A DNA stretch of 64,000 bases from Megamerina dolium (taxonomy: Eukaryota > Arthropoda > Insecta > Diptera > Megamerinidae). Both the position numbers and the translations under genes were made by a program. Shown in pieces: positions 12,610 to 26,626 of this stretch (within the stretch, counting starts at the first letter, position 1; every line of letters begins with the position of its first letter). Location of the stretch: assembly GCA_963854835.1 (NCBI GenBank), contig OY978525.1, forward strand, positions 3,987,501 through 4,051,500, written 5' to 3'. The notes below the pieces were generated by a model, which did no database searches, was not told the origin of the DNA, and worked only from the letters and a program-made list of their open reading frames with translations.

Positions 12610-13235
12610 GTGAGTTTATTTGGGACGTGTTTTATATAAGAATGTGCTGACTTGAGACGATTTCTTTTTCCCCAAAAAGAAAATGCAAATTTTTCTTACT
12701 CTATCGAAGAAAACTTCGCCCGTTTTTTATGTTAATTTTTCTTTCACATTTGTAGGTAATCATTTTTAAAATATGTTAACCTTAGAAAATAAAGAAATTA
12801 TGTATTTTCTACCTAACTGTTGCATTTTTCCAAGGGTAACATATAAAAACAAAATTCTATTTTTTCATTTTTTTTTTTTTTTGCCTGAAGAGCAATTTGC
12901 AGTGATTAGTCACTATGTTTGATTATATTATTTGTATTTTCAATTTGTATGTTTTTAGTACTCATCGTATTGGTTAACCCTTAGATATTGACAGAGGTCA
13001 ATTGAATAGAGTTCTTGTAAATTTAGACGAAAGAAGAGACAATACTTCAATTCAATAGAAAAAAATACCATTATCAGCATTTAGCATAATAATAATATAA
13101 TAACTTTTTATTATTATTATTAGTATTATTAGTAGGTACTTACTATTATTATGGTATTCCTAGAAACTCACAAATACCTTGTAAACCGTATAAACTTAGA
13201 ATCTCATAAAGTCTCACATTTATGAGACAGGTCCA

Positions 13236-13371
13236 TTATAGCCCGAAGTTATAGTCAGAATTCAGATCCATCTACGATTTAATATCAATTTGTTTGAAAA
13301 ATTTCCCATAAAAAAACACTCAAAAAGCCGATGCTAAATTTATTAATTTTGACTATAACTACGGGCCTATA
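13236..13371. repeat. Small inverted-repeat (MITE-like) unit, about 136 bp
   Basis: The left arm 13236-13262 (TATAGCCCGAAGTTATAGTC) and the right arm 13345-13371 (GACTATAACTACGGGCCTAT) are inverted copies with three differences over about 25 bp. The interior is non-coding. Confidence 0.55.
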
Positions 13372-16300
13372 TTTTTATGTATTAATAAACAACACAAAAA
13401 TTGTGTTTTTTTTTTTTTTTTAATTTAGTACACTCAAACTGTTGCAAAGTAGTAATATGCATGTATTTTTTTAATTAATAATTTTTATACCGCTATTTAT
13501 GCAAATGCTTCATGATTAAAACTCAACTCCAACATGGAATCACTTTTGCTTGATTTCAAACTGTATTTTTCAATACTTTTAGTCATTATCTAATATCAAT
13601 GACATATCTATATATTTATATCCGTTGTCTAGGTGTTTTCGAATATTAGCATCTTAGCATCATAAAAAGAACTAGGTAAGCGCAATGTCAAAAAAAAAAC
13701 GTTGATAATTTCTGATGCAATTTCAGAGAAACTTGGTATTTTTTTTCTTCCAAAAATCGCACATAAAAAATATTTTTTAAATGTAGCTTGTCGATTATAC
13801 ATTCTCATAAAATAGAAGTATTCGGATGTACGTCAAATCAGATCGTCGATGAATCCAAATCAGTAGTATCTTTGTAACCTCTAAAATATCTGCAGAAATA
13901 GCCGAAAAATTATGCGTGAACACTCTGGTCCGTTGGACATAATTCTTTTTTGTTATTTTGTTTTAATAAGATTTCAACGCAGAAAATAATATTTAAATCT
14001 CTTGCAAAATAGGTTTCCATCAGTATTATTATATTATTTCTCTCTTGATTATTAAAAAAACGCAATTTTGCAATTTATATGCATATTTACAATTAAATTA
14101 TTGTACACTTTTTATTAAATTCTTTCAAAAATTGGGCTAATGTGTTAAAACAGAAAAAAAATGGCCACTTAATCATTAATTTATACAAATAGAGTTTTAC
14201 TTTTTATCGATACATAATTAATTGATGCCCTTCAGATTTCTGATCATTCAAGGGTTAAATATACATATATGTATTTGCCTTCCCTTAAAAAATCTATGAT
14301 TTTTATATATAAGTGACACACAATACAATGTCCAGCGGCGGCTGATTCATAGCAAATTTTTAGAAATTTAACAATTTTTGATTTCGTATATTTTTATAAG
14401 TGTTTATTTGTGTTTATGCAATAATGACATTTAAATCGCATACTCAAAGTGTATTTAGGAAAGTGTGTCAGATAATGAGAAATTTCTTGCATTTCAAATT
14501 ACGTGTCAATATTTCAAAATTCGGTAATTTTTAGTTTATGTTCTTAAAAATTTTATTTAATTTTTTTTTTTTTATAATAATAATAATTATTATTATTATT
14601 CGCTATAACTTCCATTCATTTATTTTCATTATTATTTGATCAAATATAATGGTTCTTTTAACAAATTTAACCTTCAAAAAGGTCTTCAATTAATAAAAAT
14701 AAAAACAAGCTTAGCTAAAAAATTGAGAGAACAAATATAACAACAAATAAACAAATTGAAATTTCGCAATAAATTTTGTGAACAACAAAAAAAACCGGTT
14801 TATATGCAAGTTTTTTAAATTAATATTACATATGCGTACATATTACACGGCGAGACCTAGAGAGAGAATAACCAAAAAAAAAAAAAAAAACAACAACAAC
14901 AAAATAGCATAATGTCCCCATTGCCCTTAAGGGCTGTACGTCATACACACTCGTATCAGCAAAAATGAATAGCAAATATGAAACAACAACAACAACAACA
15001 ACGTCTATTCATTTTTGTAAATAACTTTTTATTAAATGAGCAGAGCTTTATGCATATATTGTATCTTAATACATACATAAGCATTATATGTAAAACATCT
15101 GCATATAATTTATGGTAACATAAAAATCTATGTAGTAAATAAAAGCTTTTTGCATTTGGTGCTTTAGCAAATTTATGTTAAATTTCCAAGCACATACTCA
15201 TATTCATATGAAATAGGTAGATGAATGAGCAACAAAATGTATTGAAAACGAGGGGGTTGACAAATTGGCAACATAGTCAAATGATAAATTCATTTCAGTG
15301 AGAGCGAATGTATATCGAATGAGTCTATGAGAGACAGAGAGTGAGAGAGAGAGAGAGCAACCAAAGTTTATTATGATCATTTGTGGATGTGTGTAGTGAT
15401 GAAGCTTTTTGTGCTAATAATGGCGATTGTTGTGTAAAACTCTTATACGCCCTTGCCATGTCACCATTTTGCATGCAAACAAATAATTTCTATCAGAAAT
15501 TTGCTTTTCAGATGATAACTTTATTTTATATTGCAGATAATTGAAAATTAAAAATATATTCATTTAATAGTGCACCTGCTAAAAGAAGCGATGTGACTTT
15601 AATGCTTACAAATGATTAAAAAATTATTACGATTTAACCTTAAACTGTTAACACAACTAATACGCAGTCGTAATTTGTTGTTTTTTGAATTCCTTTTTTT
15701 TTTTTTTGCTCGATGTTTGCTGAGCCTTAAATAGATGTTGCTTAAAAAGTTAATCCTATTTGATTACTTCTTTTACTCATATCGAACATATGTATGATCG
15801 TATGATACTAATGACTTAAATGTGACTATTACTATTATCGTTTTTAATATGGGGTTTACCTTTTCTTCTCTTTTATTATTTTTTTTCTTCAACCACATCT
15901 GATTATATCATTCTATTGGAAAATTGATTAAAAGTAAAAAAAAAAAATAGAAAATTAAAAACAATCCTATAATTCTCTACTACCTGTGATGAAATTTGAA
16001 AACAACAACAACAAAACAACCAAAAATAATTGCGCAAAATTTTCACAACATTTTTCTTTTAAGACGTTCTTTTTTTTCTTGTGTCTTTTATTGTTTGTCT
16101 ATTCTTTTATATCATTTATATGTAGCTCACCTTGCAAATCAACCTGCAAATGTGTTGGATGTGGGACTATGCGTGTATATGTGTGTGAGTGTGTGCTTAT
16201 CTGTCAATCTATTGTATTGGCGTCGCATTTACTATTCGTTTTCCCTTTTCTTTTTTAATTTTGTTGCTGTTGTTGTTGTTGTTGTTGTTGTTGCTTTTCA

Positions 16301-17050
16301 TGCAGACAGGAAAAATTGCACAAACAATGAAAAACGTCATCATCATTGCAGTTTACGCATTTCTTCGTTTTGGCAAACAAAAGGAAGCGCACACAGGCAT
16401 TGTCTATTTTGTATTATCGCAAAGTGCCACTGATATCCTTTTAATTTTATTTTTCTATTCTTATTTTTTTTTACGTACATATGCACTCATATGTTGGGAA
16501 ACTATCGAATAACATTTGGCAAATTTATTATTATTATATTCGATTGGGGAAAAATTAACAGTTCTTTTTCTTACATACTATAGCCTAACTGGAATTCGAA
16601 ATATAAGTAGGCAGTACTGTATTTAGATAATATTTGCTATATTTTGCAAGATTATTGCGGATAAAGAATAAAATCAACATCCAAGCAATTATTCACACAG
16701 TTTAGAGTGTGACAATTGCAAATGCAAAAATGCGCATTGCTGTTCTAATCGAATTATTATTAAAGAATTAAATGGAATACTATTAAAATGTAATGTAATT
16801 TTGAAGTAATTATATTGTAAGAAACAATTATGCGTAATACCGGCCAAATTGAGTACTCCTTTTATATGAAATGCCACAACAGATGGTGTTATATGACACA
16901 AAAAAACTATTAGGTCGCAGTGTCGGCATTTGGGCAACCTGCAACAGTAAATTATTATTAAAGGGTGTTATTGATTGGTCAAATGTATGATTCTCTACTA
17001 TACTGCAAACAACAGAAAAATGACAATTGAAGAAAATGTCACTTATTTAA

Positions 17051-17762
17051 GGGGGTCCACCTGTGTGAGCGCGGTATTTCGAACGCTTTTTCGGGAATTT
17101 TCGTTAGGAGAACTAATTCGAAAATAAGAATAAGTTTTACGTTATTTTGAAGGTTTGTGCTTATATTTCAATAGTAAATTTTTCCAATAGTGTAATCCAA
17201 AGGATTGTACTCATTAAGGGCGTTCAAAGTGACCCCTTCAAAATGAAATACCGAAATTGTGGGCAAGATTCCGCTCGAACCAGTTATCTAAAACACAAAA
17301 AGTAAAAAAAATCTTATTTCTGTTTATATCGTTGAGGTACTGACGTAGGATTTTGACGAAATTTTAAAAATTGAAGAAATGGCAGTTGTTTTTATAAAAA
17401 TTATTCGTTTTCATGCTTTTTTTCGATATAAAAACTGCTGTAAAATTAAAAAAAAAAAAAATTTCGAAAAACCGCTACGTGAGTACCTTCAGTTATCTGT
17501 ATTAAGGAGTCTGTCAAAATTTCAAGTCAATCGGTTAAGTAGATTTTTTTTAATCCTGCCCACAAAATTCAAAAATATTGTTTCGAGAAAAACGCTTTCA
17601 AAGTTTGGAAACACAACAAAACTTTGTATTATAGACTCACATTTAATCTGCAATACCAGGACCATAAACTTCCCCTTCCTCATCCTGTAGAAGCTCTCGT
17701 TAAAGATGCGAAAAATGTAAAAAAAAATCGATTTTTCGAAAATTTTACACAGGTGGACCCCC
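17051..17762. mobile_element. TTAA-flanked non-autonomous DNA transposon, 712 bp
   Basis: The termini GGGGGTCCACCTGTGT (17051-17066) and ACACAGGTGGACCCCC (17747-17762) form a perfect 16-bp inverted repeat. They are flanked on both sides by TTAA (17047-17050 and 17763-17766). TTAA target duplication is the hallmark of piggyBac-type transposition. The interior has no transposase; a 103-codon frame at 17379-17690 has no recognisable domain and is probably chance. By the boundaries this is an internally deleted or MITE-type element that was moved in trans. Confidence 0.8.
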
Positions 17763-20455
17763 TTAATTTAATATAAATTATTTTAAATCAATTAACTGTT
17801 GTTTAAACAAGCTTACAATTCAGACTTCATAAGAAAATATTGCGAATTTGTTTGAAAAATTAGCTAACTTAATGGGGCTAAGTACAGAAAAAATGCTTTG
17901 CCCTTGGACTGCAAAGAGACTGATACTTTTTCGTATTGTATATTACATCCTGCGTCATTTTTCATTTTTTTCATTTTTTTCAACTTACTTTATCATCATT
18001 ATCATCATAATCTTTACAATCGTCGTCATCGTCATCGTCGTCATCGTCAATAATATCAATAATCGTGTAACAACGCCTTTGTTGACGGCGATCAGGATTG
18101 TTATTGTTTTCGTAATGCTTGCTTCCCCTACATTCTTCTCTATCAACCTAAACCTACTCAATGTAATACTTGAGACATATGAGTATCATTTTTCAAACAT
18201 TTTTTTTCTCTTCATCATAATCAATTTTGCCATAAATTATCACTACCACTATCAATATTCGCATTGTCTTGCATTTTGATTTGTATTATTTCTTTATGGT
18301 TTTGAAGAGTAATTTATGAACATTTAAAGAAACCTGCCTGCCATGCCATGCCATGCTTGCACTTTTCATATTATCAAGTATGGATAGATTGGTAGATTGA
18401 CGTTGTAGTAATAGGATATTTTGCGTGCATTTTTCAATTTTGTTTTTATGTTTGCTTTTGCTTTTTTTTTTTTTTTTGTTTATTTGCTTCTTTTAATGCT
18501 CCTTCACATTTGTACATTTGTAATCGTAAAATAGCAGTAGTAGAAATTTGGCAACGCCTATCAATTTTTTGAAGAATAATTATTCTCAAACATGACGTTT
18601 TACTTTTATAGAGATTTTTTTTTTTTTTATTGATATTTTTGGATTTTATTTAATTTTCCATTTAATATTGTATAATGAAAATCTAGTGAAACTGATTTTA
18701 CTCGAAGGAGCTCAATAATGATATATTTGTAAAATTGTAAAATATGAAATTGCAAGAGGTTGGAAAAATACTCATTGGTTGTTTTAGCCAATTCAAAGCT
18801 AAAATAGAGAATATTTAATGTTTTAAAATAATTTCCACATCACTTGGTGTGCAAAATATGCGCAAATATGTTTGTTTCTTATTTGAAGGGCTTTAGTTTG
18901 ACAACTCAAATGGTTGGCTACGCGAAATATTCTATTCTATTTTTATTTTGTTTACAGATGTACCTATGTATATTATTTGAGAAGAAAAACATAAAATAGT
19001 AATAACAATTATTATATCAAATTTCCAAATTTTCTTCTTTGCATTATCTACATACAACTCTGTAAATGTATATGCTGATGATGGCTGACACATGTCATGG
19101 AAAATAATGTGCATATGCATTCTAGATCGTAGGTAGTATACTCTACTAGTGCTCTTATATACTTGCACAAATGTATATTTGGATGCATTCTCAATTTACA
19201 ACAACGTCTGCACAGCATATGGTCAAATGACCAGCAGCAATTACTACATGTTACTTATCAATGTTGTATATTTTTATATATCTACTATATGGCGAATGCA
19301 TTTAACCTTTCTATGGGCATTTGAATGCACATCACAGCGTCACATATGCCCATTAGCTTGTCAGAAATTGGTGATATATTTTATACATAGTGTAGCATAT
19401 GTTGCAGTGTTGCAATAATATATTGAAGTACCTATTCCATTTTTTTTTATTGTTTGAATCTTACTGTTATTTACTGTTACTCTCGATCCTCACTCACTAA
19501 AATCTCATTTATCACTTCAAGTGCTAAGGTTAGTTTATTAAAAATAGATAACAGAGTGTATAAGTGTGTGACCAAGAAAGAGATTGAGAGAGAGAGAGAG
19601 AGGGGGAGAGAGAGAGAGAATACGATAAAGCCAGAATGCGTGTTTAGCATATTTTTGAAACTATTTCAATTTATTGGTTTTTAGTACTAAACATACTCCT
19701 ATCATATATCACATGTATTCATATGATACGTATTTGCACTTTACATGTACTAGTTATGCTAACTTTTCGGATCTCATGCTGATACCGAAATATTACGAAA
19801 AGAGTCTCGAAATTATAGAATAAAAAAAATAAGAATACTTTAAAAAATTAGTTCATTGTTTAAATATATATGTTTTGTCATTGGCAACTTATTACTTATT
19901 ATTGCAGGTTGTTGAAAAATACAAAATTTATATACCTTTTTTTTTCAACAAGCAACAAAAATTGGCAATGTTCTCTTCAAGTTTTCAAACGCAACTGTAC
20001 TTCGCTATATTGTCGCTTTTTATATGATATTTCGCCACACTTTTTCGATTTACTGATCACAATATTTTGTTAAACGGCCCAAAAATGCTGTGCTGTTAAA
20101 CTGGTATATGAATTTTATTAATTATCGCATTATTGTCAAAATAATTTTGCAACAAAGTCGACATTTTCAATATTATTACAAAAAGTCAAAATTCAAATTT
20201 CTTACATATTTTGTTCCACATTACTTTAATTTAGAAAAAATATCTACACCAACTTAACAATGCAAAGTTTTTTTTTTTTTGTTTTTTTGCTTTATTATTT
20301 TCGACATTATTTTAAAAAGTCATTCGATCTTAATTCATATAGCTTATTGATTGATGCAGATAACTAGTTGTTGTTGTTGTTTTCAATACAAAATAAAAAT
20401 TTGAGAGAACGAAAAAACAAAATTCTTTCGCAGAGAGTCACGAAATAAATACTCA

Positions 20456-20543
20456 GTTACATAGGCAGTCAAGACTATTGTGTTTCTGTAAATGATCTAC
20501 AAATGATTTACAGAAAAACAATAGTCTTGACTGCCTATGTAAC
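20456..20543. repeat. 88-nt near-perfect hairpin (38-bp stem, 12-nt loop)
   Basis: The left arm 20456-20493 begins GTTACATAGGCAGTCAAGAC. The right arm 20506-20543 ends GTCTTGACTGCCTATGTAAC. The arms are complementary at 37 of 38 positions, with one G-A mismatch at 20482. The loop is GATCTACAAATG. The size fits a pre-miRNA-like fold, but so high an arm identity is more usual for a recent inverted duplication or a palindromic MITE. Confidence 0.9.
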
Positions 20544-22413
20544 AATAATCTTAGCGACCTTCTGTTTAATTCCAATTAGATCGTGAAAACGTGATAAATG
20601 CAATGAAATGTTTTATTAATTAAAAAATAGATTATTTTATAAAAATGGTTTTGTATCAAGCAAATTGATTTTGGTTTACGGCCAATTTTCAGGGAATTTT
20701 TATTATTGTTCTTTCACTCTATTCACACAATTTTCAATTCTTCCGTGATTGGCAACGCTGAAATATTTAAGTACAATGCATTTTATTGTTTTTCCAAAAA
20801 TGTACTAAAAATTCAAAAATTTCGGCATACCGGGATTTGCATTCCCAACATGTTCTCAACTATGCATTGGCATTGCCAATGTAAAATTTTTTTATAATTT
20901 TTAATTAAATTAACGGAAAAACAAATTTCAAATATTACTATCGAATTGAATAAAATGAAATGTAAATCAACCACCACCACCATCACCACCAACACCCTCA
21001 CATTTTTTAATGTGTATTTATCTATTTATCTAACAATTTCCACCACTACAGAGTCATGCAATAAAATCAAGTAAAAAACGCACTTTTTTCAAGGAAAACT
21101 GTAGCAAACGAAAAGAAAAAAAAAACGGCAAAAATTATTGCAAAGCTACAGAAATGGCAGCCGCATCGAGTTTTCCGGTTTTGCCCCCCGACTCATATAT
21201 CGTAATAAATGCGACTATTATGCATGTGCGTGTGTAATTTTGTATATATTTTTGCCCTCATTAAGTTTAAGCAAAAAAAAAAATAAAAATAAAATAATTT
21301 TACTCATTCGCGTTCATTCGCATTGAACCGCGAAACTTCTTGTGCTTGTGTATATTTTCCCCATTCGAGGGATGTTTGCATTTTGTGAAGTGTGTTGCAC
21401 ACGCATAATTCTCTTCGTTTTTTTTTTTTTTTTGGTTTTTCTTTGTTTTCTACGCCTCATTTTTGTTATTTGTTTTTTTTTTTTTATGTTTCTGAATACG
21501 TATTTGGTTTGCTTATTTCTATGCAATTTCAACAAACAAACAAAAAACACCAAAAGGAAGCATATCATTGAAAAGCCCCTGTTATAAATACTTGTTCTTA
21601 GTATGTATATATGTGAGTGTAAGTGGTTACATGCCGCATACATTCACATAAATAGAAATATATGCATTCCTAGTTACAAAGGTCTCACATTTACGCTTTT
21701 GTGGTGGTTTCTTTATTTTCTTCTACTTCTTCTCCTTTTTATATTTTTTTTTGTTTTGTCATTTTAAAGTTTTTGTTATTTGCCTCCGCATCTTGATTGT
21801 TGTAACAAAAGAAAGCAGCCTCTTCATCCTTCATCATCATACAGGTACATTGAGCACACAAATTTAATGGGAATGATCCAACAGATTGTGGGAATCTTGG
21901 TGAAAACAGATCGTTTACAAAATTGATTGTTCTTAAAACATTTAAATTCGTTAATTTTCAATTGAAATCAGCGTGTTGGGCTTCCTAACTGCCCAACAAA
22001 GTGATAATGACACTCTTCTTGCATTCAAACTTTCTTCGATATCACATTCACTAGGCAAACATTTTCAATTCGTAATTTCGCACTTGGTACACTACACTGA
22101 AAACTGCACGCCAACTTGCATATTTGCAATTTATAGAAATTATACTCAAATATTTATACTGATTCATTCAGACTACACAAGTATTCCAAACGATCAAAAT
22201 ATTATAGAACACGTTTTCTTTTGTGCTATTGTTTTTTGAAAAATTTGCAAAGAAAATTTTTGATTATTCAATCATACATACTGACGTAAATCAATTTTGT
22301 GCTCTATTTGATTGCAGCTGAAGCACGTGAAAAACATTACGCTGGCTCTCAAAATACGCAAACATCTGGCGTATCACTCTTCATCGCTGTTGAGTTCATC
22401 GTTTCCGAGTTTT

Positions 22414-25259
22414 ATGCCATACGCTATTGGGGCAACAGAAAGTGCATCATCTGCTGCCGCCGCCGCCGCCGCCGCAGTTGCTGCCGCTGCTATGGGTGGT
22501 CCGCCTCCAGTACCGGCCATCGAAGGTCAAACATATTGTCTTCGATGGAATAATCATAAATCAAATTTGGTCGAAATACTCGATGCGCTAATCAAGGTCG
22601 AAAGCTATGTCGATTGTACAATTGTTGTCGACGATCAAGTACAATTTAAAGCACATCGTGTCGTACTCGCCGCTAATTCGCCATATTTCCAAACCATATT
22701 GCAAGATGTGCCAATGGATCATTGTAGCATCATATTTCCCGGTGTGAAGGCATTTGAAATGCGCGCTCTACTCGAATACATGTACACCGGCGAGGTGAAT
22801 GTCACACAGAGTCAGATACCGAAAATTATGCGTATCGCCGAAGAGCTCGAGGTGAAGGGTCTTTTTGACATGGCCGACTTGAAGGAGAAATTCAATAAAC
22901 TCAACGAGGAGCACACAGAACGCATACACAATCCATATGCGAGCCCACCAATGCCGCCAACAGTACCGTACACATCGACCGCCACCTCTCCATCGACCTC
23001 GACAGCAGCCGCGGCGTCGGCGTTGTCAAGTGCTCAAAATGGTGCATCAAAAGATCCAAACGATCATCCACACCAGCAACATCATCATCAGCATCATCAT
23101 CATCTGCATCATCCGCACAATTCCTCATCAGTGATCTCTACATCATCGAATATATCGCCTTCGGCTGCGCCCTCCAGCAGTAGTTCGTCGCCACCGTTCA
23201 CGAACAGTTGCTACAAATCGCCATATTCAAGCTTATACGTTAAATCGCCGGGGCCTTTACAACAGAGCATCACACAACCGCCATCTAGCGCAAGCACAGC
23301 ACAAACTCCACCTGCACAACAGTCACAGTCACAACAGAAAACCAACACAGATCACACACAATGGCCTCTGTCACCATCTGCTGCTGCTACGGCTGCTGCC
23401 ATGTTAAGCTCCGTCTATGAATCTGCATCCGATATGAATCCGCTGAAGCGTAAGAAGCTCTCATCGATTTCCAGTATGCTAATGAATCGCGATACACCAA
23501 TATTGCGCAATGTGTTGGCACAAGCGAATCCAGTTGATTCATCACAGCCGATGCCATTAATGTTGCCCGGATCGACTGGCGGAAAGTCAGAAAAATTATC
23601 GACCGAGAAGAGCTCCAATCCCCATCCCACAATGATTGGAGTAGGTGGTGCCGGTGGTGGTGGTGGTGGTAGTGGTGGAGGTGGTGGAGGCGCTGGTGGT
23701 GGTAATGGTGGTAATAACAACAGTCACAATTTCAACGGTTCAGATTATGGAAGTGATAAGGTATGTAATTATTACAAGGGCTGTGACCAATACTCGTTAT
23801 AATTAATTATTCGATTATTCAAGATTTTGATGTATTAAAATTATTCAGAATTTGTTAATCAGACTCCTCAATTAAGTAATTAATTTGAAGAATTTTATTA
23901 TGATTTTGTTAATTTTTTTCAAGAATTTGCTAACATTTCTGAGTAAGAATCTTGATTAATTAGACTTCTTGATTAAACGTTTAATCACACAATAATAATA
24001 CTACGAAAATATATCGATGATCATACACGTTAGCACTTCTTAGCTGACTTTTTTGGTTTTTATTAAATTATGACCATTATGACCACCGATATATGTAGTT
24101 CCTCATATATACAAAAGCCTATATTTACCTACTCTTTATTTCCTAGAAGTATCACGATGAACCACACTCACCATATACGGATCGTTCCTTTGAGGATGAT
24201 GGTTTTGATCCGAAAGGCAATTTCGGTGGCAACTTTGGTGCCAACTCAAATCAGAAACCCGAATGGAAACGCTACAAACAGTACACACGTAATGACATAC
24301 TATCGGCCATACAGTGCGTTCGAGATGGCATGAGTGCTTTACAGGCATCCCGTAAATTCGGCGTACCCTCACGGACACTGTACGATAAGGTGAAGAAATT
24401 GGGCATAACCACCGGTCGACCGATGAATCGAACTATGAAACGTAGTCCGAGCAATATTGAAACTTCAGCTGCATTCCCCTATGCTCACGGTTATGGTCAA
24501 TCGGAGCCGCTGCTCTCATCATTGCATGATTCACGGGGTGATGAGCGCGAACCAAAGGAACACCATCGTTCCGAACATCATCATGTGCCAACGACCATGC
24601 CACATCCAGCTGCCGCTCTGCTTGATCATGCTTTTCTGCAGCAGGCTTTGGAAAATCGTGGTGGCGATGCACTGCATGCAATGGCTCTTGTTGCAGCACA
24701 TGCTGCCGCCAATCGTATGTCCACAAGTCCTGGCCCGAATGGCAATACAGCTGCAATACGTTCGCCTAGTCCCACGGCATTTGGTCTCAAGTATGGACGT
24801 CACAGTGAACACGAAATGCTGTTGGAACGTGAACGTGAGAAAGAACGACGTCTGATCGAGGATGAAATGGAACGTGAACGCGAAATGGAACACGAACGAG
24901 AATTGGAAATGGATCGTGAACGTGAGCGCGAACATTGTGGTCGTGAACGGCATGATATGGACGACGATGAAGATGATCATGTCGAAGATTTGTCAGTAGC
25001 TCGTAAGGATTGCATATCACCTGCAGCAGTAGCAGCAGCAGCAGCAGCAATGGAAATTAGTAGGCGTTCCAACGAATCACCGTATGCCGGATCACAGCAA
25101 ACGCTGCAGCCACCGCCACCGCCGCCTCCAGAAAATGGAAGCGGTGTAATCATGCCGCCGATCAATGCCAAATTGGAAGTTCACAGTGGTGATGAAATCA
25201 TTAGCGAGGCGGCCATGAAGCGTGAAATCATGAGTAGTGATGATGGACGTGCTGACTGA
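22414..25259 (+). CDS. rib: Ribbon-like BTB/POZ and Pipsqueak-domain transcription factor (two coding exons)
   Basis: This is a nuclear DNA-binding regulator; in Drosophila, ribbon acts in migration and shaping of trachea and salivary gland. The coding exons are 22414-23760 and 24147-25259 (donor AAG/GTATGT, acceptor TTCCTAG/AAG, phase 0), giving 819 aa. The BTB domain is at residues 40-155 (YCLRWNNHKSNL, VVLAANSPYFQ, EYMYTGEVNV). His-rich and Ser-rich stretches and a Gly run (about 410-440) follow. The Pipsqueak helix-turn-helix is at about 490-540 (YTRNDILSAIQCVRDG, ASRKFGVPSRTLYDKVKK). After it comes a Glu/Arg-rich segment (674-725), probably helical, and a poly-Pro stretch. The start is uncertain: ATG 22414 gives a poly-Ala leader, while ATG 22492 (MGGPPP, residue 27) has better context. 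The exon is open back to the acceptor at 22317. The first AATAAA after the stop is at 25567. The name rests on recalled BTB similarity; another BTB-Psq paralogue is possible but less likely. Confidence 0.82.
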
Positions 25260-26626
25260 TTGATGCTTACGATGGCTTGGCAATATGCGGCCGACAGTTG
25301 TTACGATTCCTTATTTATGACCCGTTGACGACGAGTCCAATACCCGATGAATATATTTTAAAGTTATACATACATACATACGAATGCAAACCGATATGAA
25401 TAGGTGCGCAATCGCATTTGCACTTAGCACATTTACTATGTTCAATGAACACATTTGCTAAATGCGTGCGAATAGGAAAGGATCTTCAACAAATTTTTTT
25501 TCTTTTTTTGTTTTCTGTACAATAGAAATATTTTTAATTGTAGGATTTATGGTATATTTTAAACATAATAAACATTACGTGCAATAGGGCCGACTTAACA
25601 GACGAGACGACCTCTACAGAGACACATTTCATACATTTCTTTAAAACAATTTTCTGTTTTCTATTTCTAAATAGTACATACATATTATTACATACATATG
25701 TACATTCGCTTACCAATGCGAGAATGAATGCGGTAAAGAAGCTTTAAATTCATGTATATTTCAATCGAAATCGAAAATACCTCAATGGAACCAATTCTAC
25801 ATACGACTAAGTACGACTACGAGTACGAGTACACATGTAGTTCCACATACACACACACACAGACACAAGGCACCGCACATTATGCGCACTTTGCTCAATT
25901 AGAATTGTGCAAATAATCAAATTTTAATCAAAATATGTAAGTACACATATAGAAGATTTGTCTATAAAAGAATCGATAGATTTTTTTTTTTGCGGACAGA
26001 TCTAATATGCATACGTATATGAAAATGCACTTGAAAATAGCAAAATTTCAATGTCTATGTATGTCTACTATATAATATGTAAATTATTAGAAAAATTGTT
26101 GTTCTTCTTCTTGTTGTTGTTGTTGTTGTCTAAATCACCGTGTGCCTAAAAAGAAAATGGAGAAAAAAAAGAAAAGAAAAAAAAACACAAACCAATCTTT
26201 AGTATCATATATTATTATTTTTATTATTATAATTAGTTTAGTTAGTTGATAGGAGTATGATTTGCCATTAGAAAGCTTAACTTACTATTGTATATGTATA
26301 TTATATGTATGTCATAATCTATACGAGAGGAGAACAAGCAACGACGACACAATGACGATGACGATAATGACGACGTAAAACATATTTCCTATTGCTATGT
26401 CTATACAAAAACGATTTTCGGCATATTTTCGAAAATGATGAGGATTCTTTTTTCAGTGGAAATCAACTAAAAATCACAATACAGTGTTACATCTATGCTA
26501 TTATCATGTTTACACCTCCTCTACACTGACATTATGATATTTCTTCTGTCTAAACGTATTACAAAATGACTAAACATAACTAAATTCAATATTTTGCAAA
26601 TCAATGGCAACGATTACTATGTTCCT

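Larger units (their letters stand above)
12610..22317 (+). other. Probable first intron of the ribbon-like gene, 9.7 kb
   Basis: The stretch runs from the candidate donor at 12610 to the acceptor TTTGATTGCAG ending at 22317. It has no coding region I can support; the open frames are low-complexity (poly-Val/Leu from GTT repeats at 16262-16292, His/Asn runs). It contains a small inverted-repeat element (13236-13371), a TTAA-flanked element (17051-17762), an 88-nt hairpin (20456-20543), CAA repeats near 14895 and 14984, and GA tracts at 15330-15356 and 19583-19620. Confidence 0.35.

Noticed and set aside
16189..16433. Open frames with poly-Leu/Val and a long tail
   Set aside because: They arise from the TTG microsatellite at 16262-16292, have no domain and lack splice or conservation evidence.
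22901..23128. Antisense frames across the His-rich and Gly-rich parts of the ribbon exon
   Set aside because: These are shadows of biased codons on the coding strand.
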